6,963 bases of DNA from Victivallaceae bacterium (GTDB taxonomy: Bacteria > Verrucomicrobiota > Lentisphaeria > Victivallales > Victivallaceae). The notes under the pieces are model-generated. The model saw only the letters and a program-made list of their open reading frames with translations. It was not told the DNA's origin and made no database searches. The first letter of the stretch is position 1. Each line of letters starts with the position of its first letter. Location: assembly GCA_028717165.1 (NCBI GenBank), contig JAQUOK010000158.1, positions 1 to 6,963 on the forward strand, read 5' to 3'. The position numbers and the translations under genes were made by a program. Of this stretch, positions 1 through 6,545 are shown one piece after another.

Positions 1-9
1 GTAAATGGA

Positions 10-1131
10 TTACCAGCGGCAGTCCGACGGTATTGCATTATTCCTGAGCATTGATTCGTATGGCGGCATCAGCGCGTAATCCCGGACTTCGCCGATCGGC
101 GCCAGGCAGAAGTCATCAGTCAGGAACCGAGCGTCATCGGTGACTATTTTCATCGTCGTCTCAATATAAAACTGCAACTGCATCGAATACACGCATAACG
201 GCCGCATCGCTTTCTCCGCGGCTGCGCCGGTCGGATCGCCGACCACGCCCGCCGGGGTCTTTTTCCACTCCATCCCCTGCGGATAGAACTGATGCCAAAC
301 CGAAATTCCCGGCGTCAACGCTCCCGCCTTGGTACAGGGACTGTACTGCAATGATCCCGCCGGTTCGGTTTTTACGGCATATTCCATCTTGAAAGTATCG
401 CCTGGCCCGGTCGCCATCTGATACGACAGTTCCGCCTCGTCGGCATGAATGAACGGCGTTTTGAATTTACAGTTCTTGTGCCGAGGGTCGAAACCTTTCA
501 TCTGCCAAGTGTACCATTCCGTCTCCATGATCAAGGCCGGACAACCGGTCGTTTTGCCGAATTTATGAATGGCGTGCTGGTTCACATACTCCTGTCCATG
601 GTTCTGTAAGTTTATTATACTCCTGAAACCCATATTGTAAAGCCCGATCATATTCCAGAATAAAGTGTTGATGTGGGTTTTCTCCGGGATGATCGTGGTT
701 CCGGGCATATAACAGTGGTGGGAGGGATGGGAGCCGGCGCCGGTTGGAAAGGCCAACATTATGCCGGTTTTTTCCCGCATGGCATAGGCAATAGCCAGGC
801 ATTGATGCGCATCCTGGTAAAGATTGCTGACCGCCCCGTGCAGTTCCATCGAACCGGTGACGAAGATCACGCTCCGGGTTTTGAGGATTTCCGGGTAAAC
901 ATCGCCGAACGGCGCGTGGCAGAAGAAATATTTCGGGTCATGCAGACGGTTCGGCTGCGGATAACCGTAATATTCATTTACGGCCTTGATAGCGTCATCC
1001 GAAAACTCGTCATAGCCGTGATTCAGAATGTATTCATACGGGCTGATGCAGTTTTCTTTTTTAAATTCCGTTTCCGCTTTCGCCAGAAGTTCTCTTACCA
1101 GGATTTCGCCTCGGTCATACCATTTGCTCAT
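10..1131 (-). CDS. iolN: 3-dehydro-scyllo-inosose hydrolase, creatininase-like fold
   Basis: A 373-residue cytoplasmic protein with no signal peptide or membrane segment. It carries the signature blocks of the creatininase superfamily in order. GSMELHG (93-99) has E96 and H98 as likely metal ligands, followed by D107. NHG (177-179, H178) replaces the usual NGHGGN. HADEAELS (229-236) is next, then GVVGDPTGAAAEK (295-307). Creatininases are usually near 250 residues; the extra length is an N-terminal extension of about 80 residues and a C-terminal tail after about 325, which I associate with the IolN family. IolN hydrolyses the ring of 3-dehydro-scyllo-inosose (1,3-diketo-inositol) to 5-keto-L-gluconate. 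The iolM and iolO neighbours supply the preceding and following steps and strongly support the call. The ATG at 1131 has GGAG (1140-1143) 8 bases upstream. It lies 20 bases after the iolO stop and is the last gene visible. The alternative is an uncharacterised creatininase-family amidohydrolase. Confidence 0.83.
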   Translation of the reverse strand: MSKWYDRGEILVRELLAKAETEFKKENCISPYEYILNHGYDEFSDDAIKAVNEYYGYPQPNRLHDPKYFFCHAPFGDVYPEILKTRSVIFVTGSMELHGAVSNLYQDAHQCLAIAYAMREKTGIMLAFPTGAGSHPSHHCYMPGTTIIPEKTHINTLFWNMIGLYNMGFRSIINLQNHGQEYVNQHAIHKFGKTTGCPALIMETEWYTWQMKGFDPRHKNCKFKTPFIHADEAELSYQMATGPGDTFKMEYAVKTEPAGSLQYSPCTKAGALTPGISVWHQFYPQGMEWKKTPAGVVGDPTGAAAEKAMRPLCVYSMQLQFYIETTMKIVTDDARFLTDDFCLAPIGEVRDYALMPPYESMLRNNAIPSDCRW

Positions 1132-1151
1132 TATTCGATCTCCAGTTTGTT

Positions 1152-1973
1152 TTATGCGATATTCGCGATTATTTCCTTTAAATGATTGATACTTATTTCG
1201 GCAGCTCGGTCCGAGGTCGGCAGCGGCAGCATTTCCATTGAAATATAACCATTGTAACCGGCCTGGAACAAAAGGCTGACAATATCCGGAAAGCCGATAT
1301 GACCGGTACCGGGCGCGTGCCGGTTGCTGTCGGCAAAGTGGACATGACCGGTATATGGTACGGCTTTGAGAATACTGCCGAAAAACGATTGTTCTTCAAT
1401 GTTCATATGGAAAGTGTCTATCAGCAGTTCCAGATTTTCGCAGCCCAGCTCTTTTATCAGCGCAATACCTTCGGCGACATTGTTTACGAGTGAACTTTCA
1501 TATCGGTTCAATGGCTCCAGAAAGAGCTTTACCTTTTTTGTTTGAGCGTATCTTGCACATTCACGCAGGGCTTTTTTCAGTAGCGTCATTTTAGCGCGAT
1601 TAAGCTCCGCGTCCGGACTGCCCCGGCCGCGGATCAGGCCGATAATCACATTACTAGCGAGTTTTACCGCCAAATCAATGTGTGATTTTATTTTTCCGAC
1701 TGCCGCGTCCCGGATTTCGCTTGAGTTTTCGGTAAAACTCAATCCTTCCTCGACAAAAGCCTGCCCGGTACCGATTGCCGGAACCCCAAGGCCGTACTTA
1801 TCCAGGAGTTCTTTTATTTTTGAAACGTCGAGCAGTTCCGGCTCTCTTACCGCCAGTTCGACTCCATCATAGCCGAGGGCTGCGGCCTGCCGCATACCCG
1901 CTTCGAGGCTCTCGTCATAGCGCAGGGCGGAAAACTTTGTCGGCTGCGTGGATATGACTATTCCAAGTTTCAT
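1152..1973 (-). CDS. iolO: 5-keto-L-gluconate epimerase, xylose-isomerase-like TIM barrel
   Basis: A 273-residue cytoplasmic TIM barrel of the AP-endonuclease-2/xylose-isomerase-like superfamily. IolO epimerises 5-keto-L-gluconate to D-tagaturonate, the last step of the IolM/N/O route before hexuronate catabolism. Visible features are the N-terminal strand MKLGIVIST, IGTGQAF (67-73), IIGLIRGRG (110-118), and the metal site E153 (in LEPLNRYE), D186 (in DTFHMNIEE, with H189), H212 (in HVHFADSNR) and E247 (in SMEMLPLP). These blocks and the length match Thermotoga maritima TM0416 as I remember it. I chose the ATG at 1973 because AGGA (1981-1984) lies 7 bases upstream. A TTG in the same frame at 1988 would add five residues before the natural MKL start and lacks a better site. 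The ATG overlaps the iolI stop as ATGA, so the two are probably translationally coupled. Other sugar 3-epimerases share the fold, but the specific motifs and context favour IolO. Confidence 0.85.
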   Translation of the reverse strand: MKLGIVISTQPTKFSALRYDESLEAGMRQAAALGYDGVELAVREPELLDVSKIKELLDKYGLGVPAIGTGQAFVEEGLSFTENSSEIRDAAVGKIKSHIDLAVKLASNVIIGLIRGRGSPDAELNRAKMTLLKKALRECARYAQTKKVKLFLEPLNRYESSLVNNVAEGIALIKELGCENLELLIDTFHMNIEEQSFFGSILKAVPYTGHVHFADSNRHAPGTGHIGFPDIVSLLFQAGYNGYISMEMLPLPTSDRAAEISINHLKEIIANIA

Positions 1974-2818
1974 ATACAAATCCTGCAATCGGCTCCTTTT
2001 AATATTGCCATAGCTGTTTCTCTTGCCGTATTCATTATTTTTTCAGGCGGCCATTCCCAGTATTCCGGCCTGAATATTTCTACTGAAACGAGGCCCTGAT
2101 ATTTCATGCGGCATAAAATTGATAAAATTTTGTTCAAGGGAATAACGCCTTTGCCGGGAAGAAGCCGGTTGTAATCCTTCAATTCGTTTAATGGCAGATT
2201 TTCGCAGTCATTAATATGGACTATAAACAATTTTTCCATATCCAGATTATCGAGAGCAGCCCATTCTGAACCGGCAATGTAGAAATGAAAAACGTCAAGT
2301 ACCATTCCGACATTTTCCTTTGCCGTTTCTCTGACGATTTTTGAAGCATTCTTGAGATTGTTGACCGAACAATTTTTAAAACCCAGAAATTCAAAACCGA
2401 TGCAGACATTATACTCCAGGGCTATATCCGAATACTCTTTTAAAATCGCCACCGTCTGCTGATGTATTTCTTCTTCTGAAATCATATAATCCTCAGGCAA
2501 AAAAGATGGGATGACTACTGCATATTTACAGTTTATCTTACTGGTGACGGCGCAGAATTCCCGGAAGCCTTTTTTAAGAGCGTTTTTTTCTTTTTCATTC
2601 CTGAACAATGTACCTCCTTCATAAGTATTTATCGAAGCCGGTGTTATTTCATTGTCCTTGAACAGCTCCCGAAGCTTTTCAAAAGAATTTCCGGATAAAA
2701 AGTCCTGAAGTTTTGCAGAGGATATTTCCAGATATCTGAAACCGGCTTTATTTGCCGATTCAATATCTGTGATCAGATCATATTTCAGGGTAGTTGCTCC
2801 GTTTATTCCTAATTTCAT
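1970..2818 (-). CDS. iolI: Inosose isomerase (2-keto-myo-inositol isomerase), TIM barrel
   Basis: A 282-residue cytoplasmic protein of the same TIM-barrel superfamily as its neighbour iolO but a distinct member. Bacillus IolI interconverts 2-keto-myo-inositol (scyllo-inosose) and 1-keto-D-chiro-inositol. Matches to IolI as I remember it run along the chain: start MKLGINGATTL, metal ligands E143 (in GFEFLGF), D175 (in VLDVFHFY, with H178), H201 (in VHINDCE) and E247 (in SVEIFRPEYW), plus the PGKG turn at 221-224. Spacing and length agree with the Bacillus protein (about 278 residues). The ATG at 2818 has a modest GGA-containing site just upstream (within 2819-2827). It follows a 108-base gap after the second dehydrogenase and its stop overlaps the iolO start. 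Base composition is clearly more AT-rich than iolM (roughly 38-40% GC on sampled lines). IolE-type dehydratases are relatives, but the FRPEYW block points to IolI. Confidence 0.82.
   Translation of the reverse strand: MKLGINGATTLKYDLITDIESANKAGFRYLEISSAKLQDFLSGNSFEKLRELFKDNEITPASINTYEGGTLFRNEKEKNALKKGFREFCAVTSKINCKYAVVIPSFLPEDYMISEEEIHQQTVAILKEYSDIALEYNVCIGFEFLGFKNCSVNNLKNASKIVRETAKENVGMVLDVFHFYIAGSEWAALDNLDMEKLFIVHINDCENLPLNELKDYNRLLPGKGVIPLNKILSILCRMKYQGLVSVEIFRPEYWEWPPEKIMNTARETAMAILKGADCRICI
1971..1984 (-). promoter_or_regulatory. iolO ribosome binding site and ATGA start/stop overlap
   Basis: On the minus strand AGGA (1984-1981) stands 7 bases before the ATG at 1973-1971. That ATG shares its last two bases with the iolI TGA stop at 1972-1970. 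This sets the iolO start and suggests that ribosomes finishing iolI reinitiate on iolO. Confidence 0.8.
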
Positions 2819-2855
2819 TTCCGTTCCAGTCTAAAATTTTTCTAAGCGCTGCCCC

Positions 2856-2884
2856 GTCAGTTCACAATTATTCCGTGAGCTGAC
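2856..2884 (-). repeat. Intercistronic inverted repeat between the second dehydrogenase and iolI
   Basis: The arms 2856-2865 and 2875-2884 are inverted copies around a 9-base AT-rich loop. Nine of ten positions pair in the minus-strand transcript (one A-C mismatch); all ten pair in a plus-strand transcript through one G-U. It sits in the only sizeable gap inside the operon (2819-2926). No run of U follows the stem on the minus strand, so it is not a standard intrinsic terminator. It may be an mRNA processing or stability element separating the dehydrogenase part from the iolI-iolO-iolN part. A weak TATAAG (2895-2890) lies upstream with no convincing -35 box, so I do not call an internal promoter. 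Confidence 0.5.
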
Positions 2885-2926
2885 AGGTTCTTATAAATAT
2901 TTCCTGACACAAGATAAAATTGTCCC

Positions 2927-4087
2927 TTAGCGGACAGTCGGTTTAACCGCGACTTTCATAGTGTCCGCTTCCATTGATTTCAATATGGCCTCTTCGGCCT
3001 TATCCAAATCAAAAGTATGGGTGACTATTTTATTGAAATCAAAATATCTGGAATAAGATTTCATTAAATTCAGAACCGGCGGATAGCCCACATAGGCAAG
3101 GTTGGTCATGCCGATCAGTCTGATATTTTTTGAGCACAAATGGCGATGCGGATTGATGGGGACTTCTCCGGTATCGACAAAACTCCCGACCTCAAGAAAA
3201 GTCCCTCCTTTTCTCAACATCTCTATTCCGTCGATCAAGGATCTCGGCAGCCCGGTACACTCCGCAACGACATCAGCTCCTCTGCCGTGCGTTATATTTT
3301 TTATGTATTCGATAATTTCCGGATTCGAATGCTTTCCCGCATTAAAAACCTGGTCGGCGCCAAAATCCTTAGACATTTCAAGGCGGAAATCGGATTTATC
3401 CGTAACGATAATATTGCCTGCGCCGAGCATTCTTGACTTTATAACATGACATAACCCGATCGGACCGGCCCCCAATATTACCACCGTATCGCCTCCCATA
3501 AATCCTTCATTGGGAAGCGATGAATGTCCCTTTGCCACATCCAGACCGTAAGTAACGCACATGGGTTCCGACAATATGGCCATTTCATCAGATATGCTTT
3601 CATCTATTTTGAAGACATGGCTGCCGGGAAACACATACATATATTCACTCCAGCCGCCGGTCAGGCCCGGATATTCAGAGGTTTCAAGATGCCCGTAGCT
3701 TCTGATATTTGAACACCAGGTATATCCGAAACTGTTCCTGCAATAATAACAATGCCCGCAAAGGATGTCCGGACTGACAATTACCCTGTCTCCCGCCTCC
3801 AGTTTTTGGCCGGAAAATTCCAATCCCTGAGCTGCTTCTTTGGTTATTTCTACAATCTCTCCGACGTTTTCATGTCCGGGCACCGCAGGATACGGCCCGT
3901 TTATTTCTCTTTCCGTCCCGGCATATTGCACAGCTTCCCCTTTGTAGCCATGTTTATCCGTTCCACAGACGCCGGATAACAAAATTTTTATCAGCATTGA
4001 ACCTTCTTTCAGGGACGGATAGGGAAATTCCCGGATTTCCATTTTCCCCGGTCCCGCCATCACCGCGGCTTTTACTTTTCTGTTCAT
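2927..4087 (-). CDS. Zinc-dependent medium-chain dehydrogenase, probable inositol dehydrogenase
   Basis: A 386-residue cytoplasmic member of the zinc alcohol/polyol dehydrogenase (MDR) family. Catalytic zinc ligands are visible as C41 (in GVCGTDKHG), H72-E73 (in PGHENVGE) and E174 (in SEP). The structural zinc lobe is C110, C113, C116 and C125, with eight residues before the last cysteine where seven is usual. A Rossmann glycine motif, GAGPIG (206-211), is followed by D230 at the end of the second strand (IVTD), which predicts NAD over NADP. The substrate cannot be read from the sequence. Its place in an operon with IolM, IolI, IolO and IolN, and the absence here of an IolG-type Gfo/Idh/MocA dehydrogenase, suggest it oxidises myo-, scyllo- or D-chiro-inositol to the matching inosose. 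I chose the ATG at 4087 because GAGGAA (4100-4095) lies 7 bases upstream. An ATG at 4123 adds 12 residues ahead of the family's usual start. Confidence 0.8.
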   Translation of the reverse strand: MNRKVKAAVMAGPGKMEIREFPYPSLKEGSMLIKILLSGVCGTDKHGYKGEAVQYAGTEREINGPYPAVPGHENVGEIVEITKEAAQGLEFSGQKLEAGDRVIVSPDILCGHCYYCRNSFGYTWCSNIRSYGHLETSEYPGLTGGWSEYMYVFPGSHVFKIDESISDEMAILSEPMCVTYGLDVAKGHSSLPNEGFMGGDTVVILGAGPIGLCHVIKSRMLGAGNIIVTDKSDFRLEMSKDFGADQVFNAGKHSNPEIIEYIKNITHGRGADVVAECTGLPRSLIDGIEMLRKGGTFLEVGSFVDTGEVPINPHRHLCSKNIRLIGMTNLAYVGYPPVLNLMKSYSRYFDFNKIVTHTFDLDKAEEAILKSMEADTMKVAVKPTVR

Positions 4088-4094
4088 TTTCCAG

Positions 4095-4101
4095 TTCCTC
4101 A
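4095..4101 (-). promoter_or_regulatory. Ribosome binding site overlapping the iolM stop; fixes the next start
   Basis: The minus strand reads TGAGGAA at 4101-4095: the iolM stop TGA runs into a GAGGAA Shine-Dalgarno core 7 bases before the ATG at 4087. This favours the 4087 start over the ATG at 4123 and implies coupled translation of the two dehydrogenases. Confidence 0.8.
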
Positions 4102-5283
4102 GAGCAATGCGGTTATTTTGCATTCTTGCCGGTCATCCCGGAGCATGACAATATGTTCCGGAACCTGTTCCAGGGAAATCTTCTTCGTACACAGCGGCGT
4201 CATATCCATTCCCGCCGCCATCGCCGAAATTACCCGCGGGAAAGTCCCGTGCCCGGAATGCCCTTGAGCTCCGATGATCGACGCGCGCCTGACCTGGAGC
4301 ACTTCTCCGGTGACCGGGATTTTGGCGTCCGCCCGGGCAACGACTATAACTTTGGCGTTGAGCGTCTTGCCCTCCCAGACGGCATTTTCGATATCGGCGA
4401 AAACCAGGTTCGGCAGGCCGGTGGCTTCGAGATAAAGGTCCGCCCCCATGCCGTCGGTGATTTCCAGCACCCGCTGAGTAAAGTTTTCCCGTCGCGGGTC
4501 GATGATATGGGTGGCTCCCATTTTCATCCCGAGTTCGGCGCGTTCCGGCTGGGTTTCGGAAAGAATTACGGTCGCGGCTCCGGCGCGTTTCAGGATTGCC
4601 GCCGCCGCCAGACCGACCGGCCCGCCGCCGAGGATCACGACGTTATCCCCGACCCGGATGCCGCCGCCGCGTTCGATCACCGCATTGTAAGCCACGGAAG
4701 TCGGTTCGACCAGGCTTCCGGCGATAAACAGCGCTTCGCCGCCGCCGTAAACTTTTTTCAGCGACTCCAGGTTCCATAGATACCTGGCATTTACCGCCGC
4801 GTATTTCGTAAATGCTCCGTCCACGCTGAAACCGATTTCCTGCAGCGCTTCGCAATGGTTCGGGTAACCGTCCGCGCAAGGTTTGCAGTAAGAACACCAG
4901 AACATTTCTTCGGCGCAGACCGCCTCGCCGCCCTGATATCTTCTGCCGGTGCGCTTGTCAACCGCTTTGGCTCCGGCTTCCACGACCACCCCGGAAAATT
5001 CATGTCCCAGCACGACCGGAAACGCGGTCAGGCCGGGATAATAGATATATCCCTCCGCATCCGGTTGCGCCATATGGACGTCACTGCCGCAAATGCCGCA
5101 GGCCTTGATTTCGATCAATACCTCCTCATCACCTGTCCGCGGAGTTTTTACCTCCTGAATCGAAAGTTGCGGATTCCTCCAGACCCGGCTGCCCAAATAG
5201 GTCAGTTTTTTGTCAATGTCTTTCTTCCCGAGTTTAAAATCCGCTTTCGGACTCCATTCAGCCGACAAAACAACTGCTTTCAT
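4099..5283 (-). CDS. iolM: Scyllo-inosose 3-dehydrogenase, zinc-dependent MDR family
   Basis: A 394-residue cytoplasmic zinc dehydrogenase. IolM oxidises scyllo-inosose (2-keto-myo-inositol) at C3, with NAD, to the diketone that IolN opens. Motifs in order: an IolM-specific N-terminus with VWRNPQLSIQEV (34-45), GICGSDVHMAQ with catalytic C65, LGHEFSGVV with H94-E95, structural-zinc cysteines C130, C133, C136 and C144, SLVEPTSVAYN with E193, Rossmann GGGPVG (219-224) with acidic E243, and a C-terminal GHSGHGTFPRV block (351-361). These blocks match Thermotoga maritima TM0412 as I remember it, well beyond what a generic polyol dehydrogenase would give. The ATG at 5283 has AAAGGAG (5294-5288) 4 bases upstream, inside the end of the regulator gene. 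Composition is the most GC-rich in the window (about 50-72% on sampled lines). Sorbitol/threonine dehydrogenase-like activity is the generic alternative. Confidence 0.87.
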   Translation of the reverse strand: MKAVVLSAEWSPKADFKLGKKDIDKKLTYLGSRVWRNPQLSIQEVKTPRTGDEEVLIEIKACGICGSDVHMAQPDAEGYIYYPGLTAFPVVLGHEFSGVVVEAGAKAVDKRTGRRYQGGEAVCAEEMFWCSYCKPCADGYPNHCEALQEIGFSVDGAFTKYAAVNARYLWNLESLKKVYGGGEALFIAGSLVEPTSVAYNAVIERGGGIRVGDNVVILGGGPVGLAAAAILKRAGAATVILSETQPERAELGMKMGATHIIDPRRENFTQRVLEITDGMGADLYLEATGLPNLVFADIENAVWEGKTLNAKVIVVARADAKIPVTGEVLQVRRASIIGAQGHSGHGTFPRVISAMAAGMDMTPLCTKKISLEQVPEHIVMLRDDRQECKITALL

Positions 5284-6379
5284 ACTTCTCCTTTAACTTG
5301 CTGCCGCAAGAATCTCTGACTATTAATTGGGGTTTAAATTTTGTCTTTATCTTTCCTGATGAAAAATCTTTGGAAATAATTTTTCTGTCGATTAACGCGG
5401 CAACTTTTTTCCCTATTTTTTCAATCGGGGTAGCTACTGTGGTAATAGGAATTCTGGAAGTACCGCAATTATGTAAATTGTCATAACCAACCACTGCTAT
5501 ATCATCAGGAACTTTAATCCCCGCTTCCAGTAAATACTCTATAATTTCGATGGCCGTCTGATCATTAATTCCGAAAATGGCTGATGGCTTCTTTTTTACG
5601 ACCAGGAGTTCTTTCAACATGTTCTTTACATCTACCGACCTGTTATAAGGAGTCACTTTCACGAGAGCGGGATCATATTTCAAGGAATATTCCGCCAGGG
5701 CCTTTCTGTATCCTGCAAACCGGAACGGGAACGCCACGTCAAACTTGCCCGCTATGAAAGCAATATCCCGATTTCCCAGCTCAATCAGATGACTCGTCGC
5801 TAAATACCCTCCGAGAACTTTATCATCCTCTATAACATCTGCATCAGTTCCCGCGATTTCGCATAAAATAATGGAGGGTATCGAAGCCCTCAACAAAAAA
5901 CTTACATTGGAGACACTTTCTATCCTATGCCCCGGAAATAAGACAATTGCACTCACGTCTTTTTGGATTAAATCTTTTATATATTCGCCTTCTTTTGCCG
6001 GATTTTCATAACTGTTGCATAAAATGGTGTGATACTTGCCTTTTCTCGATAAATTCTGTTCAATACTTTCCGCTATATTCCCCAGAATTGAACCGTAAAC
6101 TCGGGGAATAATCAGCCCGATCAAGCCATTAGAACCTTGCTCTATCGCCTCGGTTGTCTTTACAAAAGTTCCTTTCCCTCTTGCCGAAGAGATATATCCC
6201 TTTTTGGCTAAAATTGAATATGCTTTGTCGATGGTGGCCTGGCTGAGACTGTATTTCTTTTTCAATTCCCCGACCGAAGGCAGGCGGCTGCCCGGTTTCA
6301 TTGTCTTTGTTTCATCAATCAACATTTCCGCTAATTGATAATATTTAGGAATGAATGAACTGCTGTCTATTTCTTTCAT
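5258..6379 (-). CDS. GntR-headed, LacI-bodied transcription regulator (AraR type)
   Basis: A 373-residue regulator. Residues 7-75 form a GntR-type winged helix: PKYYQLAEML (11-20), GSRLPSVGELKKKYSLS (30-46), QATIDKAYSILAKKGYI (47-63) and the wing RGKGTFV (67-73). From about 84 to 357 it has a periplasmic-binding-protein-like sensor domain of the LacI/GalR type: GLIGLIIPRVYG (85-96), AIVLFPG (144-150), FRFAGYRKAL (219-228), PSAIFGINDQTA (265-276), IKVPDDIAVVGYDN (288-301), TTVATPIEKIG (313-323) and LIVRDS (352-357). This architecture is that of Bacillus AraR, usually a repressor released by a sugar. It is the first gene of the operon, 68 bases below a consensus -10 box, and overlaps iolM by 26 bases, so it probably controls its own operon. 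The ligand, presumably an inositol or keto-inositol, is inferred. A weak GGA precedes the ATG at 6379. Confidence 0.88.
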   Translation of the reverse strand: MKEIDSSSFIPKYYQLAEMLIDETKTMKPGSRLPSVGELKKKYSLSQATIDKAYSILAKKGYISSARGKGTFVKTTEAIEQGSNGLIGLIIPRVYGSILGNIAESIEQNLSRKGKYHTILCNSYENPAKEGEYIKDLIQKDVSAIVLFPGHRIESVSNVSFLLRASIPSIILCEIAGTDADVIEDDKVLGGYLATSHLIELGNRDIAFIAGKFDVAFPFRFAGYRKALAEYSLKYDPALVKVTPYNRSVDVKNMLKELLVVKKKPSAIFGINDQTAIEIIEYLLEAGIKVPDDIAVVGYDNLHNCGTSRIPITTVATPIEKIGKKVAALIDRKIISKDFSSGKIKTKFKPQLIVRDSCGSKLKEKYESSCFVG

Positions 6380-6398
6380 CTTAATCCGTTTTACTCTC

Positions 6399-6426
6399 TT
6401 GACTTTTATTTTAAAAATTATATATT
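6399..6426 (+). promoter_or_regulatory. Possible divergent plus-strand promoter
   Basis: TTGACT (6399-6404), 16 bases, then TATATT (6421-6426), with TATTAT at 18 bases as an alternative -10. It would fire rightward toward the terminator at 6831-6889 and could drive the unexplained unit there. The region is so AT-rich that such matches arise easily, so this is weak. Confidence 0.25.
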
Positions 6427-6438
6427 ATTTTAGTCGGT

Positions 6439-6448
6439 ATATCGATAT
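6439..6448. promoter_or_regulatory. Perfect palindrome over the -10/start region, candidate operator
   Basis: ATATCGATAT is a perfect 10-base palindrome overlapping the last bases of the -10 box and the expected transcription start of the operon. A repressor bound here would block RNA polymerase, which would fit autoregulation by the AraR-type protein. The AT-rich setting raises the chance of accidental symmetry. Confidence 0.35.
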
Positions 6449-6475
6449 TATAAAGGTGAAAATAGATTTTGTCAA
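6447..6475 (-). promoter_or_regulatory. Sigma70-type promoter of the inositol operon
   Basis: On the minus strand TTGACA (6475-6470) and TATAAT (6452-6447) are both exact consensus hexamers separated by exactly 17 bases. Transcription should begin near 6440, giving a leader of about 60 bases before the regulator ATG at 6379. The region upstream is AT-rich and could act as an UP element. A promoter this strong would need repression, consistent with the regulator being the first gene. Confidence 0.88.
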
Positions 6476-6485
6476 GAGGGAATGC

Positions 6486-6498
6486 TGTAATTCTTACA
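6486..6498. promoter_or_regulatory. TGTAA-N3-TTACA inverted repeat upstream of -35, candidate operator
   Basis: Five-base arms TGTAA and TTACA with a 3-base spacer sit about 10 bases upstream of the -35 box of the operon promoter. The compact symmetric form and position suit a regulator binding site. Which protein would bind it is unknown. Confidence 0.3.
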
Positions 6499-6545
6499 TA
6501 AAAAAGAGAAAGAATACTTGTTTTGTTGCAGAAATAACAGTGCTT

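Noticed and set aside
673..1185. Long plus-strand open frame opposite iolN
   Set aside because: It lies antisense to a gene with clear family motifs, has no recognisable domain and its composition mirrors the codon pattern of iolN.
1974..1988. TTG start for iolO (five extra residues)
   Set aside because: The ATG at 1973 has AGGA at 7 bases, an ATGA overlap with iolI and the expected MKL start.
2890..2926. Internal promoter before iolI
   Set aside because: Only a TATAAG box is seen, with a poor TTATCT at 16 bases. It is too weak to call beside a consensus promoter upstream.
4088..4123. Upstream ATG for the second dehydrogenase (12 extra residues)
   Set aside because: The ATG at 4087 has GAGGAA at 7 bases and starts at the normal family N-terminus; the extension lies wholly within or beyond the iolM 3' end.
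3997..4779. 260-codon plus-strand open frame opposite iolM and the second dehydrogenase
   Set aside because: It spans the junction of two well-supported minus-strand genes. It is a by-product of GC-rich codon structure, with low-complexity Arg/Pro/Asp-rich content and no known motif.
4855..5319. 154-codon plus-strand open frame opposite the iolM 5' end
   Set aside because: Antisense to the catalytic domain of iolM, with no recognisable product.
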